The notes under the pieces: model-generated
What the model saw: the letters and a program-made list of their open reading frames with translations, nothing else
What the model was told of the DNA's origin: nothing
The model's database searches: none
DNA from: Pseudacidovorax sp. NFM-22
GTDB taxonomy: Bacteria; Pseudomonadota; Gammaproteobacteria; Burkholderiales; Burkholderiaceae_C
Length of the DNA stretch: 64,000 nucleotides
NCBI RefSeq assembly: GCF_021401245.1
Contig: NZ_JACBFY010000014.1
Coordinates: 1-64,000, forward strand
Reading direction: 5' to 3'
Translations under genes and position numbers: made by a program
Shown: positions 8,475 through 18,300 of the stretch, one piece after another
Layout: every line of letters begins with the position of its first letter
Position numbering within the stretch: the first letter of the stretch is position 1

Positions 8475-8996
8475 ATGAGCAACAGCAGTCAGAAGTTCAT
8501 TGCGCGCAATCGCGCGCCGCGTGTGCAGATCGAGTACGACGTCGAGATCTACGGGTCGGAAAAGAAGATCGAGCTGCCCTTCGTCATGGGGGTGCTGGCC
8601 GATCTGTCGGGCAAGCCCGCGCAGCCGCTTCCGCCCGTGGGCGAGCGCAAGTTCCTGGATGTGGACATCGACAACTTCGACGAGCGCATGAAGGCGATCC
8701 AGCCGCGCGTTGCCTTCGCCGTGCCGAACACGCTCACGGGCGAGGGCCAGCTGATGGTCGACATCACGTTCGAAAGCATCGAGGACTTCTCGCCCGCAGC
8801 CGTCGCGCGCAAGGTCGAGCCGCTGCGGCAGCTGCTGGAGGCCCGGACGCAGCTGTCCAACCTGCAGAGCTACATGGACGGGAAGGCCGGCGCCGAAAGC
8901 CTGATCAACCAGCTGATGCAGGACCCGGCATTGCTGAAGGCCTTGAGCGCGGCACCCAAGCAGATCGATGCCGAGCCGGCCACGACGGACCGCTGA
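8475..8996 (+). CDS. tssB: T6SS sheath small subunit TssB (VipA)
   Basis: 173 aa. TssB forms, with TssC, the contractile sheath around the Hcp tube. Conserved features seen: N-terminal RAPRVQIEYDVE strand, ELPFVMGVLADLSG, FLDVDIDNFDERM, and the C-terminal helix with LQSYMDGK that supports TssC pairing. A GGGAG ribosome site lies just before the ATG. The 130-base spacer after tssH contains a small hairpin (CGGAGC-GCGT-GCTCCG, 8417-8432) but no terminator, so it is probably in one transcript with tssH. Confidence 0.96.
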   Translation: MSNSSQKFIARNRAPRVQIEYDVEIYGSEKKIELPFVMGVLADLSGKPAQPLPPVGERKFLDVDIDNFDERMKAIQPRVAFAVPNTLTGEGQLMVDITFESIEDFSPAAVARKVEPLRQLLEARTQLSNLQSYMDGKAGAESLINQLMQDPALLKALSAAPKQIDAEPATTDR

Positions 8997-9032
8997 AGGG
9001 CGGCACCTCCACCATCCAGGAAAGACAAGCTC

Positions 9033-10529
9033 ATGAGTACCGACACCATCGAGTCCGCAGAGGCCAGTGTGCTGCTGGCCGACCCCGGTGAATTCGCCGC
9101 CCTGCTGGACCGCGAATTCAAGCCCAAGACCGACGAGGCGCGCAGTGCGGTCGAGGCGGCCGTCCGCACCCTGGCCGAGCAGGCGCTGATCAACGCGGTC
9201 ACGATCTCCGACGACGCCTACGGCAGCATCGAGGCCGTGATCGCCGAGATCGACCGCAAGCTGTCCGAACAGATCAACCTGGTCCTGCACAAGGATGAGT
9301 TCCAGAAGCTCGAGTCGGCCTGGCGCGGCATCCATCACCTCGTGTCCAACACCGAGACGGACGAGAAGCTGAAGATCCGCTTCCTCGACATCTCCAAGGA
9401 CGACGTGCGGCGCACGCTGCGTCGCCACAAGGGCGTGGCCTGGGACCAGAGTCCCATCTTCAAGCGCGTGTACGAGGAGGAATATGGCCAGCTCGGTGGC
9501 GAGCCCTACGGCTGCCTGGTGGCCGACTACTACTTCGACCACACGCCGCCGGACGTCGAACTGCTGAACGCGATGGCGAAGGTGTCGGCCGCGGCGCACA
9601 CACCCTTCATCGCGGGCGCGGCGCCGTCCCTGCTGGGCATGGAGTCGTGGCAGGAACTGGCCAACCCGCGGGACCTGGCGAAGATCACCTCCAACCTCGA
9701 ACACGCGCCGTGGAACTCGCTGCGCGACACCGAGGACTCGCGCTACGTGGGCCTGGCCATGCCGCGCTTCCTGGCCCGCCTGCCCTATGGGGCCAAGACC
9801 AACCCCGTCGACGAGTTCGATTTCGAGGAAGAGACCGACGGCGCGGACCACAGGAACTACGTCTGGAGCAACGCGGCCTACGCCATGGCGGTCAACGTCA
9901 ACCGCAGCTTCAAGCTCTATGGCTGGTGCACGATGATCCGCGGGGTCGAGTCGGGCGGGACGGTCGAGAACCTGCCCTGCCATACCTTTCCCACCGACGA
10001 CGGCGGCTTCGACATGAAGTGCCCGACGGAGATCGCCATCTCCGATCGCCGCGAAGCCGAGCTGGCCAAGGCTGGCCTGATCCCTCTGGTGCACCGCAAG
10101 AACACCGATCACGCGGCCTTCATCGGCGCGCAGTCGCTGCAACGGCCACAGGAGTACTACGACGCCGACGCCACGGCCAATGCCAATCTGTCGGCGCGGC
10201 TTCCCTACCTGTTTGCGACCACCCGGTTTGCGCACTACCTCAAGTGCATCGTCCGCGACAAGATCGGCACGTTCAAGGAGCGCGACGACATGCAGCGCTG
10301 GCTGAATGGCTGGATCATGAATTACGTGGATGCGGATCCGTCCAACTCCTCCCAGGAGACGAAGGCCCGCCGTCCGCTGGCTGCCGCCGAGGTGGTGGTG
10401 GACGAGATCGAGGGCAATCCCGGTTACTACAACGCCAAGTTCTTCCTGCGCCCGCACTTCCAGCTCGAAGGCCTGACCGTGTCGCTGCGGTTGGTCGCCA
10501 AGTTGCCGTCGCTGCGCGAGGCGGCCTGA
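9033..10529 (+). CDS. tssC: T6SS sheath large subunit TssC (VipB)
   Basis: 498 aa, standard length. It carries the family blocks LESAWRGIHHLV (about residues 90-100), GEPYGCLVADYYFDH, the WNSLRDTEDSRYVGLAMPR segment, and a C-terminal region ending in a basic, beta-rich tail. It interlocks with TssB to build the sheath and supplies the N-terminal helix that ClpV recognises for recycling. Start: ATG 9033, after a GGAAAG ribosome site. 36 bases separate it from tssB. Confidence 0.97.
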   Translation: MSTDTIESAEASVLLADPGEFAALLDREFKPKTDEARSAVEAAVRTLAEQALINAVTISDDAYGSIEAVIAEIDRKLSEQINLVLHKDEFQKLESAWRGIHHLVSNTETDEKLKIRFLDISKDDVRRTLRRHKGVAWDQSPIFKRVYEEEYGQLGGEPYGCLVADYYFDHTPPDVELLNAMAKVSAAAHTPFIAGAAPSLLGMESWQELANPRDLAKITSNLEHAPWNSLRDTEDSRYVGLAMPRFLARLPYGAKTNPVDEFDFEEETDGADHRNYVWSNAAYAMAVNVNRSFKLYGWCTMIRGVESGGTVENLPCHTFPTDDGGFDMKCPTEIAISDRREAELAKAGLIPLVHRKNTDHAAFIGAQSLQRPQEYYDADATANANLSARLPYLFATTRFAHYLKCIVRDKIGTFKERDDMQRWLNGWIMNYVDADPSNSSQETKARRPLAAAEVVVDEIEGNPGYYNAKFFLRPHFQLEGLTVSLRLVAKLPSLREAA

Positions 10530-10566
10530 GTCACGCTGTCACACCTCCGTTCATTGACCAAAACAA

Positions 10567-10585
10567 GGGCGTTCCGCCCGGGGAG
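10567..10585 (+). promoter_or_regulatory. Hairpin and strong ribosome site upstream of hcp
   Basis: GGGCG-TTC-CGCCC (10567-10579) is a perfect 5-bp hairpin that abuts the ribosome site GGGGAG (10580-10585), seven bases before the hcp ATG. A hairpin here could protect the hcp message or tune access to the site. Role inferred. Confidence 0.3.
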
Positions 10586-10591
10586 TAAACC

Positions 10592-11077
10592 ATGTCTCAA
10601 GATATCTTTCTGAAGATCAACGGCATCGAAGGCGAGGCGCTCGACGCCGACCACAAGAACGAGATCGAAGTGCTCAGCTTCGACTGGAAGGTGTTCCAGG
10701 AGTCCACCATGCACTCGGGCTCTGGTGGTGGTGCCGGAAAGGCCACGGTGGAGGACCTCGAGTTCATCCATTTCGTCGACCGGTCGAGTCCCAATCTGAT
10801 GAAGTACTGCCTGACCGGCAAGCATGTGCCGGAGGCCAAGCTGGTGGTGCGCAAGGCGGGCGGCAGCCCCCTCGAATATCTCAAGTTCACCTTCACCGAC
10901 GTCATCATCACCAGCGTGCAGCCGCACGGCTCCAATGACGACGAGCTGCGGGTCCGCGAACGGGTGCGGCTGTCCTTCACCAAGGTGAAGCAGGAGTACG
11001 CCGTGCAGAACGCCCAGGGTGGCAGCGGCGGCGCGGTGACCGCCGGCTACGACATCAAGGCCAACAAGGAGATGTGA
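10592..11077 (+). CDS. hcp: T6SS tube protein Hcp (TssD)
   Basis: 161 aa. Hcp forms hexameric rings that stack into the expelled inner tube. The sequence shows the Hcp1-type beta-barrel: start MSQDIFLKINGIEGEAL, central FIHFVDRSSPNLMKYCLTGK, and the late LSFTKVKQEY strand. A Gly/Ser-rich loop (SGSGGGAG, about residues 42-49) is typical of exposed tube loops. It has the best ribosome site in the locus and hairpins on both sides (10567-10579, 11076-11098), in keeping with the high Hcp output usually needed. Confidence 0.97.
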   Translation: MSQDIFLKINGIEGEALDADHKNEIEVLSFDWKVFQESTMHSGSGGGAGKATVEDLEFIHFVDRSSPNLMKYCLTGKHVPEAKLVVRKAGGSPLEYLKFTFTDVIITSVQPHGSNDDELRVRERVRLSFTKVKQEYAVQNAQGGSGGAVTAGYDIKANKEM

Positions 11078-11098
11078 CCCGCGCGGGGCACCCGGGTC
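11076..11098 (+). other. Stem-loop immediately after hcp
   Basis: GACCCG (11076-11081, overlapping the hcp stop) pairs with CGGGTC (11093-11098). There is no T tract, so it is more likely an RNA 3'-end stabiliser or attenuator than a full terminator. Confidence 0.25.
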
Positions 11099-11193
11099 GG
11101 CAACGGCTCGGGGATGCCCGTGCGTGGCTCCGCCAAGTGCCGGAGGGGCCGTCTGGTCCTTCCGCTGTCGTGGTTTCGCCTTGCAGATCGAAC

Positions 11194-11781
11194 ATGGGTA
11201 TTCACTTGCTCGCCATCCGCGTGCGCGCAGCGCTCTCGCTGCCGGTCAGAACACGCCTGTCCTGCGTCCGATCGGCGCTGATCAGCGGGGTCGCAGGCAT
11301 GGTGGGGGTGCTGGCCCCATGCAGCCCCGCCCAGGCCCAGTTTGCCTATCCGCGCGAGCAGACGCGGCTGGAGATCAGGGTCTCGGCGGCCGAGGACGTC
11401 AACCCCGATGAAAAAGGCCGTGCCGCGCCCATCATGGTCCGCCTCTACGAACTCAAGGGGGACGCGGTCTTCCTGGCCGCGGACTACTTTTCGCTGCAGA
11501 ACAGCGACAAGGCCATGCTCGCCGACGACCTGCTCGTGCGGGACGAACTGGTCCTGAAGCCGGGGGAGACCCGCGTCCTGCGGCGACGCTCCCATCCGGA
11601 CGTGAATGCCATCGGCGTGGTCGCGGGCTACAAGGACCTGGTGAATTCGGACTGGCGGGCGGTCCAGAAGATCGAGCCCGCGCCCGAGGCGGCCTGGTAC
11701 CGGGCCGTGCTGCCTTCCAACAAGGCCAGCCTCGACATCCGTATCGGATCACGTGGCGTGCGTGTGTTGCAACGTGAATGA
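11194..11781 (+). CDS. tssJ: T6SS outer-membrane lipoprotein TssJ (SciN-like), atypical signal peptide
   Basis: 195 aa from the ATG at 11194. The N-terminal 45 residues form a basic, then hydrophobic export signal; the mature part is the small beta-sandwich expected of TssJ, with LEIRVSAAEDVNPDEKG, FSLQNSDKAML and a LKPGETRVL strand. TssJ anchors the TssJ-TssL-TssM envelope complex to the outer membrane. The lipobox is odd: the hydrophobic core ends in LAPC, with proline at the -1 position, while AQA could serve signal peptidase I. Either lipidation works poorly or the protein is soluble in the periplasm. No good ribosome site precedes the chosen ATG; starts further upstream remain possible. 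Confidence 0.85.
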   Translation: MGIHLLAIRVRAALSLPVRTRLSCVRSALISGVAGMVGVLAPCSPAQAQFAYPREQTRLEIRVSAAEDVNPDEKGRAAPIMVRLYELKGDAVFLAADYFSLQNSDKAMLADDLLVRDELVLKPGETRVLRRRSHPDVNAIGVVAGYKDLVNSDWRAVQKIEPAPEAAWYRAVLPSNKASLDIRIGSRGVRVLQRE

Positions 11782-11811
11782 GCGCGCCGAAGACATGTCA
11801 GGGATGAGCAG

Positions 11812-13167
11812 ATGAGTTGGTACAACAAGGTGGCATGGAGCGAAGGGCTGTTCCTGCGCCCCCAGCTTTTCCAGCAGCAGGAGCGTTACCTCGAGTACGT
11901 GGCGCACCGTCGCGCCGCGACCCTGAACGCCTTCTTCTGGGGCTTCAGCCGCTACACCATCGACCCGGAATCGCTGGCGCTCGGCAAGGTGGTGCTGGCG
12001 GCAGCGGCGGGCGTCTTTGCGGACGGCACTCCCTTCGAGGCACCTGCCCAGGCGCCCCTGCCGCCACCGCTCACCATCCGTCCAGAGCATCTGGAGCAGG
12101 TCATCCATCTGGGGGTGCCCATCCGCACGCCCAACGGCGAGGAGACCACCTTTGAGGACTCCGCGGACGCGGCAGGCTCGCTGGCGCGCTTCTCCGTCTT
12201 CGAGACCGAACTGCGCGATGCCAACTCCTTCGGCCAGGGGCCGAAGTCCGTGCAGCTGTCGCATCTGCGCCTGCGGCTGCTGCCGGAGCGCGAACTGACC
12301 GAGGGGTGGATCGGCCTTCCACTCGCGCGGGTCACGCTGATCCGCTCCGACGGCAGCATCGTCCTGGACGAGAACCTGATCCCGCCCGTCACCGGCTATG
12401 GCGCGAGCGCGTTGCTGTCGGACTGGATCACCCATCTGCATGGCCTGTGCCGGCTGCGCGCGCAGTCGCTGGCGGCGCGGCTGACGGCCAGCGACGGCAA
12501 GTCGTCCGAAGCGGCCGAGGTGTCCGATTTCCTGCTGCTCCAGATCCTGAACCGCTATGAGCCGCTGCTGGAGCACTGGACGCGGGTGCGGGAGACCTCG
12601 CCAGAACAGGTCTATGCCGCGCTGAAGATGATGAGCGGCGAGCTGTCGACGTACATCCGGACGGGCTCGCGACGCCCGGCGCCACATCCGGCCTACCAGC
12701 ATCTGGATCCCTACCTGTCGCTGCGTAACCTGGTGCTGGACATCCAGGCCCAGTTGAACGACGTCCTCGTGCGCAGTGCCCAGAGCATCCGGCTGGAGGA
12801 GCGGCCGCATGGGGTCCGCGTGGCCAGCGTCGATCCCACCCAACTGCAGGACTTCACGGCCCTGGTGTTCGCCGTGTCGGCGCAGATGCCTGCCGACCAG
12901 CTGATGGCGCAGTTCGCCGCCCGCTGCAAGGTGGGACCGAGCGATCGGCTGACGGAGTTGCTGCGCTCGCATCTGCCGGGTATCGCACTGCAGTCGCTGC
13001 CGGTGGCGCCGCGGCAGATTCCGTTCAACGCGGGCTTCGTCTATTTCCAGCTCGACAGCCGGGGGCCACTCTGGGAGCACCTGCTCAAGTTCGGCGGGCT
13101 TGCCCTTCACCTCGCGGGCGACTTTCCGGGCCTGAGGCTCGAACTGTGGGGAGTGCGGGAGCGGTGA
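11812..13167 (+). CDS. tssK: T6SS baseplate subunit TssK
   Basis: 451 aa, the normal length. TssK trimers link the baseplate (TssEFG) to the membrane complex. The start MSWYNKVAWSEGLFLRPQ is the hallmark N-terminal shell domain; further blocks are LPLARVTLIRSDGSIVLDE and a C-terminal beta domain that contacts TssL and TssM. It starts 30 bases after tssJ. Confidence 0.96.
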   Translation: MSWYNKVAWSEGLFLRPQLFQQQERYLEYVAHRRAATLNAFFWGFSRYTIDPESLALGKVVLAAAAGVFADGTPFEAPAQAPLPPPLTIRPEHLEQVIHLGVPIRTPNGEETTFEDSADAAGSLARFSVFETELRDANSFGQGPKSVQLSHLRLRLLPERELTEGWIGLPLARVTLIRSDGSIVLDENLIPPVTGYGASALLSDWITHLHGLCRLRAQSLAARLTASDGKSSEAAEVSDFLLLQILNRYEPLLEHWTRVRETSPEQVYAALKMMSGELSTYIRTGSRRPAPHPAYQHLDPYLSLRNLVLDIQAQLNDVLVRSAQSIRLEERPHGVRVASVDPTQLQDFTALVFAVSAQMPADQLMAQFAARCKVGPSDRLTELLRSHLPGIALQSLPVAPRQIPFNAGFVYFQLDSRGPLWEHLLKFGGLALHLAGDFPGLRLELWGVRER

Positions 13168-13237
13168 GCCTTGCCTTCCTGCCCTGTCCCGTCTCTGCGC
13201 CCGGGGGCCCCGTCGGCCTGGGTGGTGGAGTCCGCGC

Positions 13238-13891
13238 ATGACCACCCCCATCACGGCCATGGCCAAGGAGTACGCGGTGCTGTCCGCGGGCGGTGGCGGG
13301 ATCACCGTCGTCGGCGCCGACATGACCGCGGGCTCGTTCATGGGGGTGGCGTGGACCGGTGTGAGCTTCGTCGACTGCGTGTTTGGCGGCCGTGGCAACG
13401 TCGCCTTGTCGGCCATGAGTGATTGCAGCTTCATGACCTGCCGCTTCCTCGGCGCAGACCACGACTTTGGCGTGATGCAGGGAGTCCGGTTCCGCCAATG
13501 CGCCAGCCAGGGCCGCACCATCGTCTGTGGGCGCGATGGCAGCACGGCGGTCGTGTTCGAGCAATGCAGTTTTGCCGGAGGCGGCTCGGCGCCGCAGGAT
13601 TTCCGCGGCATCGGCTGCACCGGCGAAGTCACCTTCCGCAACTGCACCGGGTCTGGCGAGGTGCTGGTGGCAGGAACGGCCCTCACGATGGAAGGCTGCC
13701 GCTTCTCCGACATGAGCTTCGCGATCGGGCGGCGTGCCGAGCGTGGCACCCCGTTGGCGGCCCGCGTGCTGATCGACGGATGCCTGGGCACGGGCCTCTG
13801 GCGGATGGTGGACTGTCGTATGCAGACCAGCCACATCCAGAACAGCCGGTTCGACCGCATCGTCAACGACGGGTCCGAATGCGAGTCCTGA
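13238..13891 (+). CDS. Cysteine-ladder beta-helix protein embedded in the T6SS locus, function unknown
   Basis: 217 aa, not assigned to a named Tss family. About eight imperfect repeats of 20-25 residues each carry an aromatic/aliphatic-x-x-Cys core, for example VSFVDCVF, VRFRQCAS, VFEQCSF, VTFRNCTG, LTMEGCRF, VLIDGCLG and WRMVDCRM. The regular cysteines (twelve in all) suggest stacked rungs of a right-handed beta-helix, as in pentapeptide-repeat proteins, though the strict A(D/N)LxX pentad is missing. There is no signal peptide, so it is likely cytosolic. Pentapeptide-repeat proteins (TagAB) occur in some other T6SS loci, so an accessory or regulatory role is the first guess; cargo is another. 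Base composition matches the neighbours. Confidence 0.75.
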   Translation: MTTPITAMAKEYAVLSAGGGGITVVGADMTAGSFMGVAWTGVSFVDCVFGGRGNVALSAMSDCSFMTCRFLGADHDFGVMQGVRFRQCASQGRTIVCGRDGSTAVVFEQCSFAGGGSAPQDFRGIGCTGEVTFRNCTGSGEVLVAGTALTMEGCRFSDMSFAIGRRAERGTPLAARVLIDGCLGTGLWRMVDCRMQTSHIQNSRFDRIVNDGSECES

Positions 13892-13948
13892 ACGCCGGCT
13901 CCCTGGCCGCGAGCCACCGCCCCTTTCCCTTCTCCTCTACAGCCCTGT

Positions 13949-15376
13949 ATGCGTGACGGCGAAATCACAGACCACGAGAGTCCCGAGGCATTGCCCAACG
14001 ACATGCCCGTCGGCGTCGCCGAAGGCGATCCAAGCGCGGCCCACCTCCGCGTCGCGCCCGGCCCTGCGGCAGCGGAGCGGCTCGCTTGCGTCAAGGCGGC
14101 CACGAATCCGCTGCTGGAAGCCGCGCAGCCCCTGTTGCGTGCCCTGGCAGACATGGACACCGCCCTGGACCCCACGGCTGTGGGCGTGCTGCGCGACCTC
14201 CTGGAGCGGGAGGTCGCTGTCTTCCAGTCGCTGTGCAACGACGCGCAGATCCGCCACGAGCATGCCGTCGCCGCAAGCTATGCGCTGTGCACGGCCCTCG
14301 ACGAAGCCGCCAGCAGTACGCAATGGGGTGGTGCCGAAGCCGGGTCTGCGGGCGTGTGGGCTGCCCGGCCGCTGGCGGCGCAATTCCATGGCGACATCCG
14401 TGGTGGCGACAAGTTCTTCCTGCTGATCGGCCGGCTGGCCGCGAGCCCGCAGGACCACATCGACCTGCTGGAATTGATGTACCTGGTGCTGGGCCTGGGC
14501 TTCGAAGGTCGGTTCAGCACGGCATCGAACGGGCGCCGGCAACTGGAGACCATCCGCCACCGCCTTCAAGGCCAGATCACGGCGGTCCGTGGCGAGGTGC
14601 CACAGGCGCTGTCGGCACAGTGGCGGGGCGGTGCGCCGGGCAGGCTCGGCCTGTTGCGCAGCGTGCCGGTCTGGCTCACCGCCGCTGCGGCCTGCGCCGC
14701 CGCGCTGGGTCTTTTCGCCTGGTATCGCTATCAGCTGGACCAGTCCACGCTCGCCGTCGAGAAGAAGATCCGGGCCATTGCCTCCGGGGTGGCCGTCGGG
14801 GAAGCCGCCCCGCCGGCGCCGCAGGCCTCGCTGCGGCTGCGGGATCTGCTGGCGGGCGAGATTGCCAAGGGGCTCGTCAGCGTGAGGGAGGACCAGCAGC
14901 ACAGCGCCGTGAGCTTCAGCGGAGACGCCATGTTCATGCCGGGACGCGCGACCCTGGATGCGGCGATCCTGCCCGTGCTGAACAAGGTGGCTGACGAGAT
15001 CGCACGCGTCCCGGGCAGGGTGCAGGTCACCGGACACACGGACAGCGTGCCCATCCGCAGCCAGGAGTTCGCGAGCAACCAGGCACTCAGCGAGCGTCGG
15101 GCCGAAGCCGTGGCCGCCCTGCTGCGGCAGCGAGGCGTCCGGGGCGACCGGATCACCGTGCAGGGCAGGGGCGACACGCTGCCGCTCGCCGACAACCTCA
15201 CGCCCGCGGGTCGGGCCAAGAACCGCCGGGTCGACATCGTGGTGGACGAGGCGTCGGCCCAGGGCGCGCCCGCGGCGGCCGTGCCTGCGCAGGCGAATGC
15301 GGGCGGTGGGCGCGTCCCTGGCGCCGACAAGGCCGCCGCGCCGCGCGCGTCTTCCACTGCCGCAGGCATGCCCTGA
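13949..15376 (+). CDS. tssL: T6SS membrane protein TssL, long form with OmpA-like domain
   Basis: 475 aa. N-terminal acidic tail, then the cytoplasmic DotU/IcmH-like domain (about 45-220; helices around ALCTALDEAASST and FHGDIRGGDKFFLLIGRL), one transmembrane segment (about 235-255, VWLTAAAACAAALGLFAW), and a periplasmic OmpA/MotB-type domain (about 330-440) with VTGHTDSVPI and a late NRRVDIVV strand that should bind peptidoglycan. This long form holds the TssJLM complex to the cell wall without a separate TagL. The C-terminal 35 residues are Ala/Gly-rich and probably disordered. Confidence 0.95.
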   Translation: MRDGEITDHESPEALPNDMPVGVAEGDPSAAHLRVAPGPAAAERLACVKAATNPLLEAAQPLLRALADMDTALDPTAVGVLRDLLEREVAVFQSLCNDAQIRHEHAVAASYALCTALDEAASSTQWGGAEAGSAGVWAARPLAAQFHGDIRGGDKFFLLIGRLAASPQDHIDLLELMYLVLGLGFEGRFSTASNGRRQLETIRHRLQGQITAVRGEVPQALSAQWRGGAPGRLGLLRSVPVWLTAAAACAAALGLFAWYRYQLDQSTLAVEKKIRAIASGVAVGEAAPPAPQASLRLRDLLAGEIAKGLVSVREDQQHSAVSFSGDAMFMPGRATLDAAILPVLNKVADEIARVPGRVQVTGHTDSVPIRSQEFASNQALSERRAEAVAALLRQRGVRGDRITVQGRGDTLPLADNLTPAGRAKNRRVDIVVDEASAQGAPAAAVPAQANAGGGRVPGADKAAAPRASSTAAGMP

Positions 15377-15397
15377 GCGCCCCACGGAAGGTCACCG

Positions 15398-18300
15398 ATG
15401 CAAGCCCTCACCCAATTCCTGAAGTTCCTGTTCTCGCGGCAGATGCTGGCCTTCGTCACCGTGGTGGCGCTGGCCTGCGCCATCTGGTTCGTGGGCCCGC
15501 TGCTGTCGTTCGATGGTGCGCGGCCGCTCGCTTCCGCCGCTGCGCGCGTGACCGTCATCGTGATGCTGCTGGTGCTGCTCGGCCTGTGGCTGGTCGCATG
15601 GCCGCTGAGCCTTGTCGGCATCCCGGCCCTGTGCCTGGCAATCTGGCACCTTGGCCCTCTGCTCGCGGTGGGCCAGGTCGCGCCCCTCGCTTCGATGCAG
15701 GTGCGCGTCGTGATCGTGGCCATCATCCTGCTGGCCTACCTGCTCTATGGCGTCTACCGGCTCTGGCAGGCCATGCGCACGGACACGGAGTTCCTGCGCA
15801 AGGTGCTGGACTTCGGAAGCGGCGCCCGACGCGAGGCGGCCGCCGCGGAGGAGCTGAAGACGGTGTCGGAGATCGTCGCAAGAGCCCTGCGGCAGTTGCG
15901 GGCCCTGCGTCTGCGCCGCGGATTCCTTCGCCGGATCTTCGAGGGGCGGCGGTATCTCTACGAACTGCCCTGGTACATGATCGTGGGCAGCGCTGGCGCG
16001 GGGAAGACCACCGTTTTGCTGAACTCCGGGCTCCAGTTCCCGGTCTCGCGGCAGATGGGCAATGCGTCCCGGGTCTCCGTGCTCGAGTCGGGCGCCGGCA
16101 CCCTGAACTGCCAGTGGTGGTTTGCCAACGAGGCGGTGCTCATCGACACCGCCGGCCGCTACACGACCCAGGACAGCGACAAGGGCAAGGACGCCGAGGA
16201 ATGGGCAGGCTTCCTGGCATTGCTGCGCAAGCACCGGCCGCGCGCTCCGATCAACGGGGCCATCGTCGCCCTCAGCGTCGCGGAGTTGCGCACGTTCACG
16301 CCGGACCAACGCGTGGACCATGCCGCCCTGATCCGTGATCGCCTGCTGGAATTGCGCAGGACGCTGGGCATCCGCTTTCCGGTCTACGTCCTGGTGACCA
16401 AGGCCGATCTGCTGCAGGGTTTCGAAGAGTATTTCCTCTCGCTCACCTCGGAGGGGCGTGCCCAGCCATGGGGCTTCACCTTCCCTGTCGGGGCCGACAA
16501 GGTCGAGGCCGCGCGGGTGTCGGGGGGCAGCCGTCAGTCCGCGATGCGGCTGGCACTGGACGAGCAACTGGACCGTCTGCATGAGCGCCTGTCCGCCGGC
16601 TTGCGAGGTCGTCTGATCGAGGAATTCGACACCGGCCATCGCCGGCGTCTGTTCGCGCTGCCGCAGGAGTTCGATGCACTGCGCGAGCCGCTCGTGCAGG
16701 TGCTGGAGGAGGTCTTCCTGGATTCCCGCTTCGACGACACGCAATCCCACGCCATGCTGCGTGGCGTGTACTTCACCAGCGGTGCGCAGGCCAGGACGCC
16801 ACTGCCACCCCCTGCCGATACGGTGTTCGGCCGGCTCAGGCGGGCGCTGGCCGGCGCCGGGCGGCGTACGTCCGTCGATGCCGGAATGGAAGCCGCCACG
16901 GGCCACCGGGGCTTCTTCCTGCACGACGTCTTCGCGCGGATCATCATCCCGGAGGCTCATCTCGTCCGCCCCAACCTGCGGTGGGAGCTGCGCTTCCGGC
17001 TGTTGCAACTGCTGGGGCATGCGCTGGTGCTGATCGTTCTGGCCTGGCTCGGAACCAGCATGGCGCTGAGCTTCCGGAACAACGGCCAGTACCTGAGCAC
17101 CATGGCGCAGCGGGTGCAGGCCCTGGCCGCCCAGGGCCTGAGCGCGGGGCGGACGGTGGACCCGGCCCAGGTGCCGGCGGTGCTGGACGCCGCCCACGCG
17201 CTGCCTGCCTATGCGGGACTGGATCTCGACCATCCGCCACTCTCCTTCCAATTCGGCCTCTACAGCGCACCGCCGATCGTGGCGGCGGCGCGGCAGCTCT
17301 ACGCGGGCCTCCAGGACGACCTGCTGCTTCCCGTGGTGATCGCCCGCATGGAGGATGAACTCTCCCGCAGCGTCCGGGAGCGGGACGCCCGCTCCGCCTA
17401 CGCCACGCTGCGTGCCTACAAGCTCCTGCATGATCCGGAGCGTTATATGCAGGGCGGCGCGCGGGATGTCCGCGAGTGGGTCATGAAGGACTGGGAGCGG
17501 CGCGACAGCGATGCCCTCTTCGGCGGGCGTGCCGCGATGGTGGGGCACGTGGACCGGCTGTTCTCCGGCGACCGGCTCGTGCAGTCCGGTGCCGTTCCGA
17601 AGGAGGTTCTCATCCGCGACGTCCAGGCCTTCCTCGACGGCAACACGTCGACCCAGCGGGTGTACGAGCGTGCGAAGTCGGCCATGGCCATCGAGGCGCC
17701 CCAGGAGTTCAGCCTGATCCGCGCGGTGGGGCCGCAGGTCGGCACCGTCTTCTCGCGTGCCGACGGGCAACCGCTCGACCGGGGCGTGCCGGGCCTGTTC
17801 ACCTACGCGGGCTACCACACCGTGTTCAACAAGCGCCTGGGGGCGTTCGTGGATCGGGCACTGCAGGAGGATGCCTGGGTCATGGGCCGCGCCGACGCGG
17901 CTGCCACGGCGAAGGCAATGGGCACCGAGGCTGAGCGCATCAGGCAGAACGCGGCGCTCATCGAGGATGTACGCCGGCAATACCTCAGCGAGTACGCCGA
18001 GCGCTGGACGGCTTTCCTCGACTCCATCCGCGTGGTGGGTGCCGGCGAAGGCGGCACCAGCCTCGGCTTCGACCTGGCCGTGCTGCGGCAGCTGTCGTCC
18101 CCGGACTCCCCGCTGGCCCGCCTGGCCCGCGCGGCGGCGCGCGAGACGACCCTGTCCCGCGCGCTCGACGCCGAGCGGCAGCAGGACAAGAGCCTGCTGG
18201 ACCGGGCCACCGAGCAGCTCGACCTCAAGACGCGCGAGCTGGGCCGCAACCTGGGCATCCGTCCCGAGGAGCGCATGGAGCGCGAATGGGTCGACGACCG

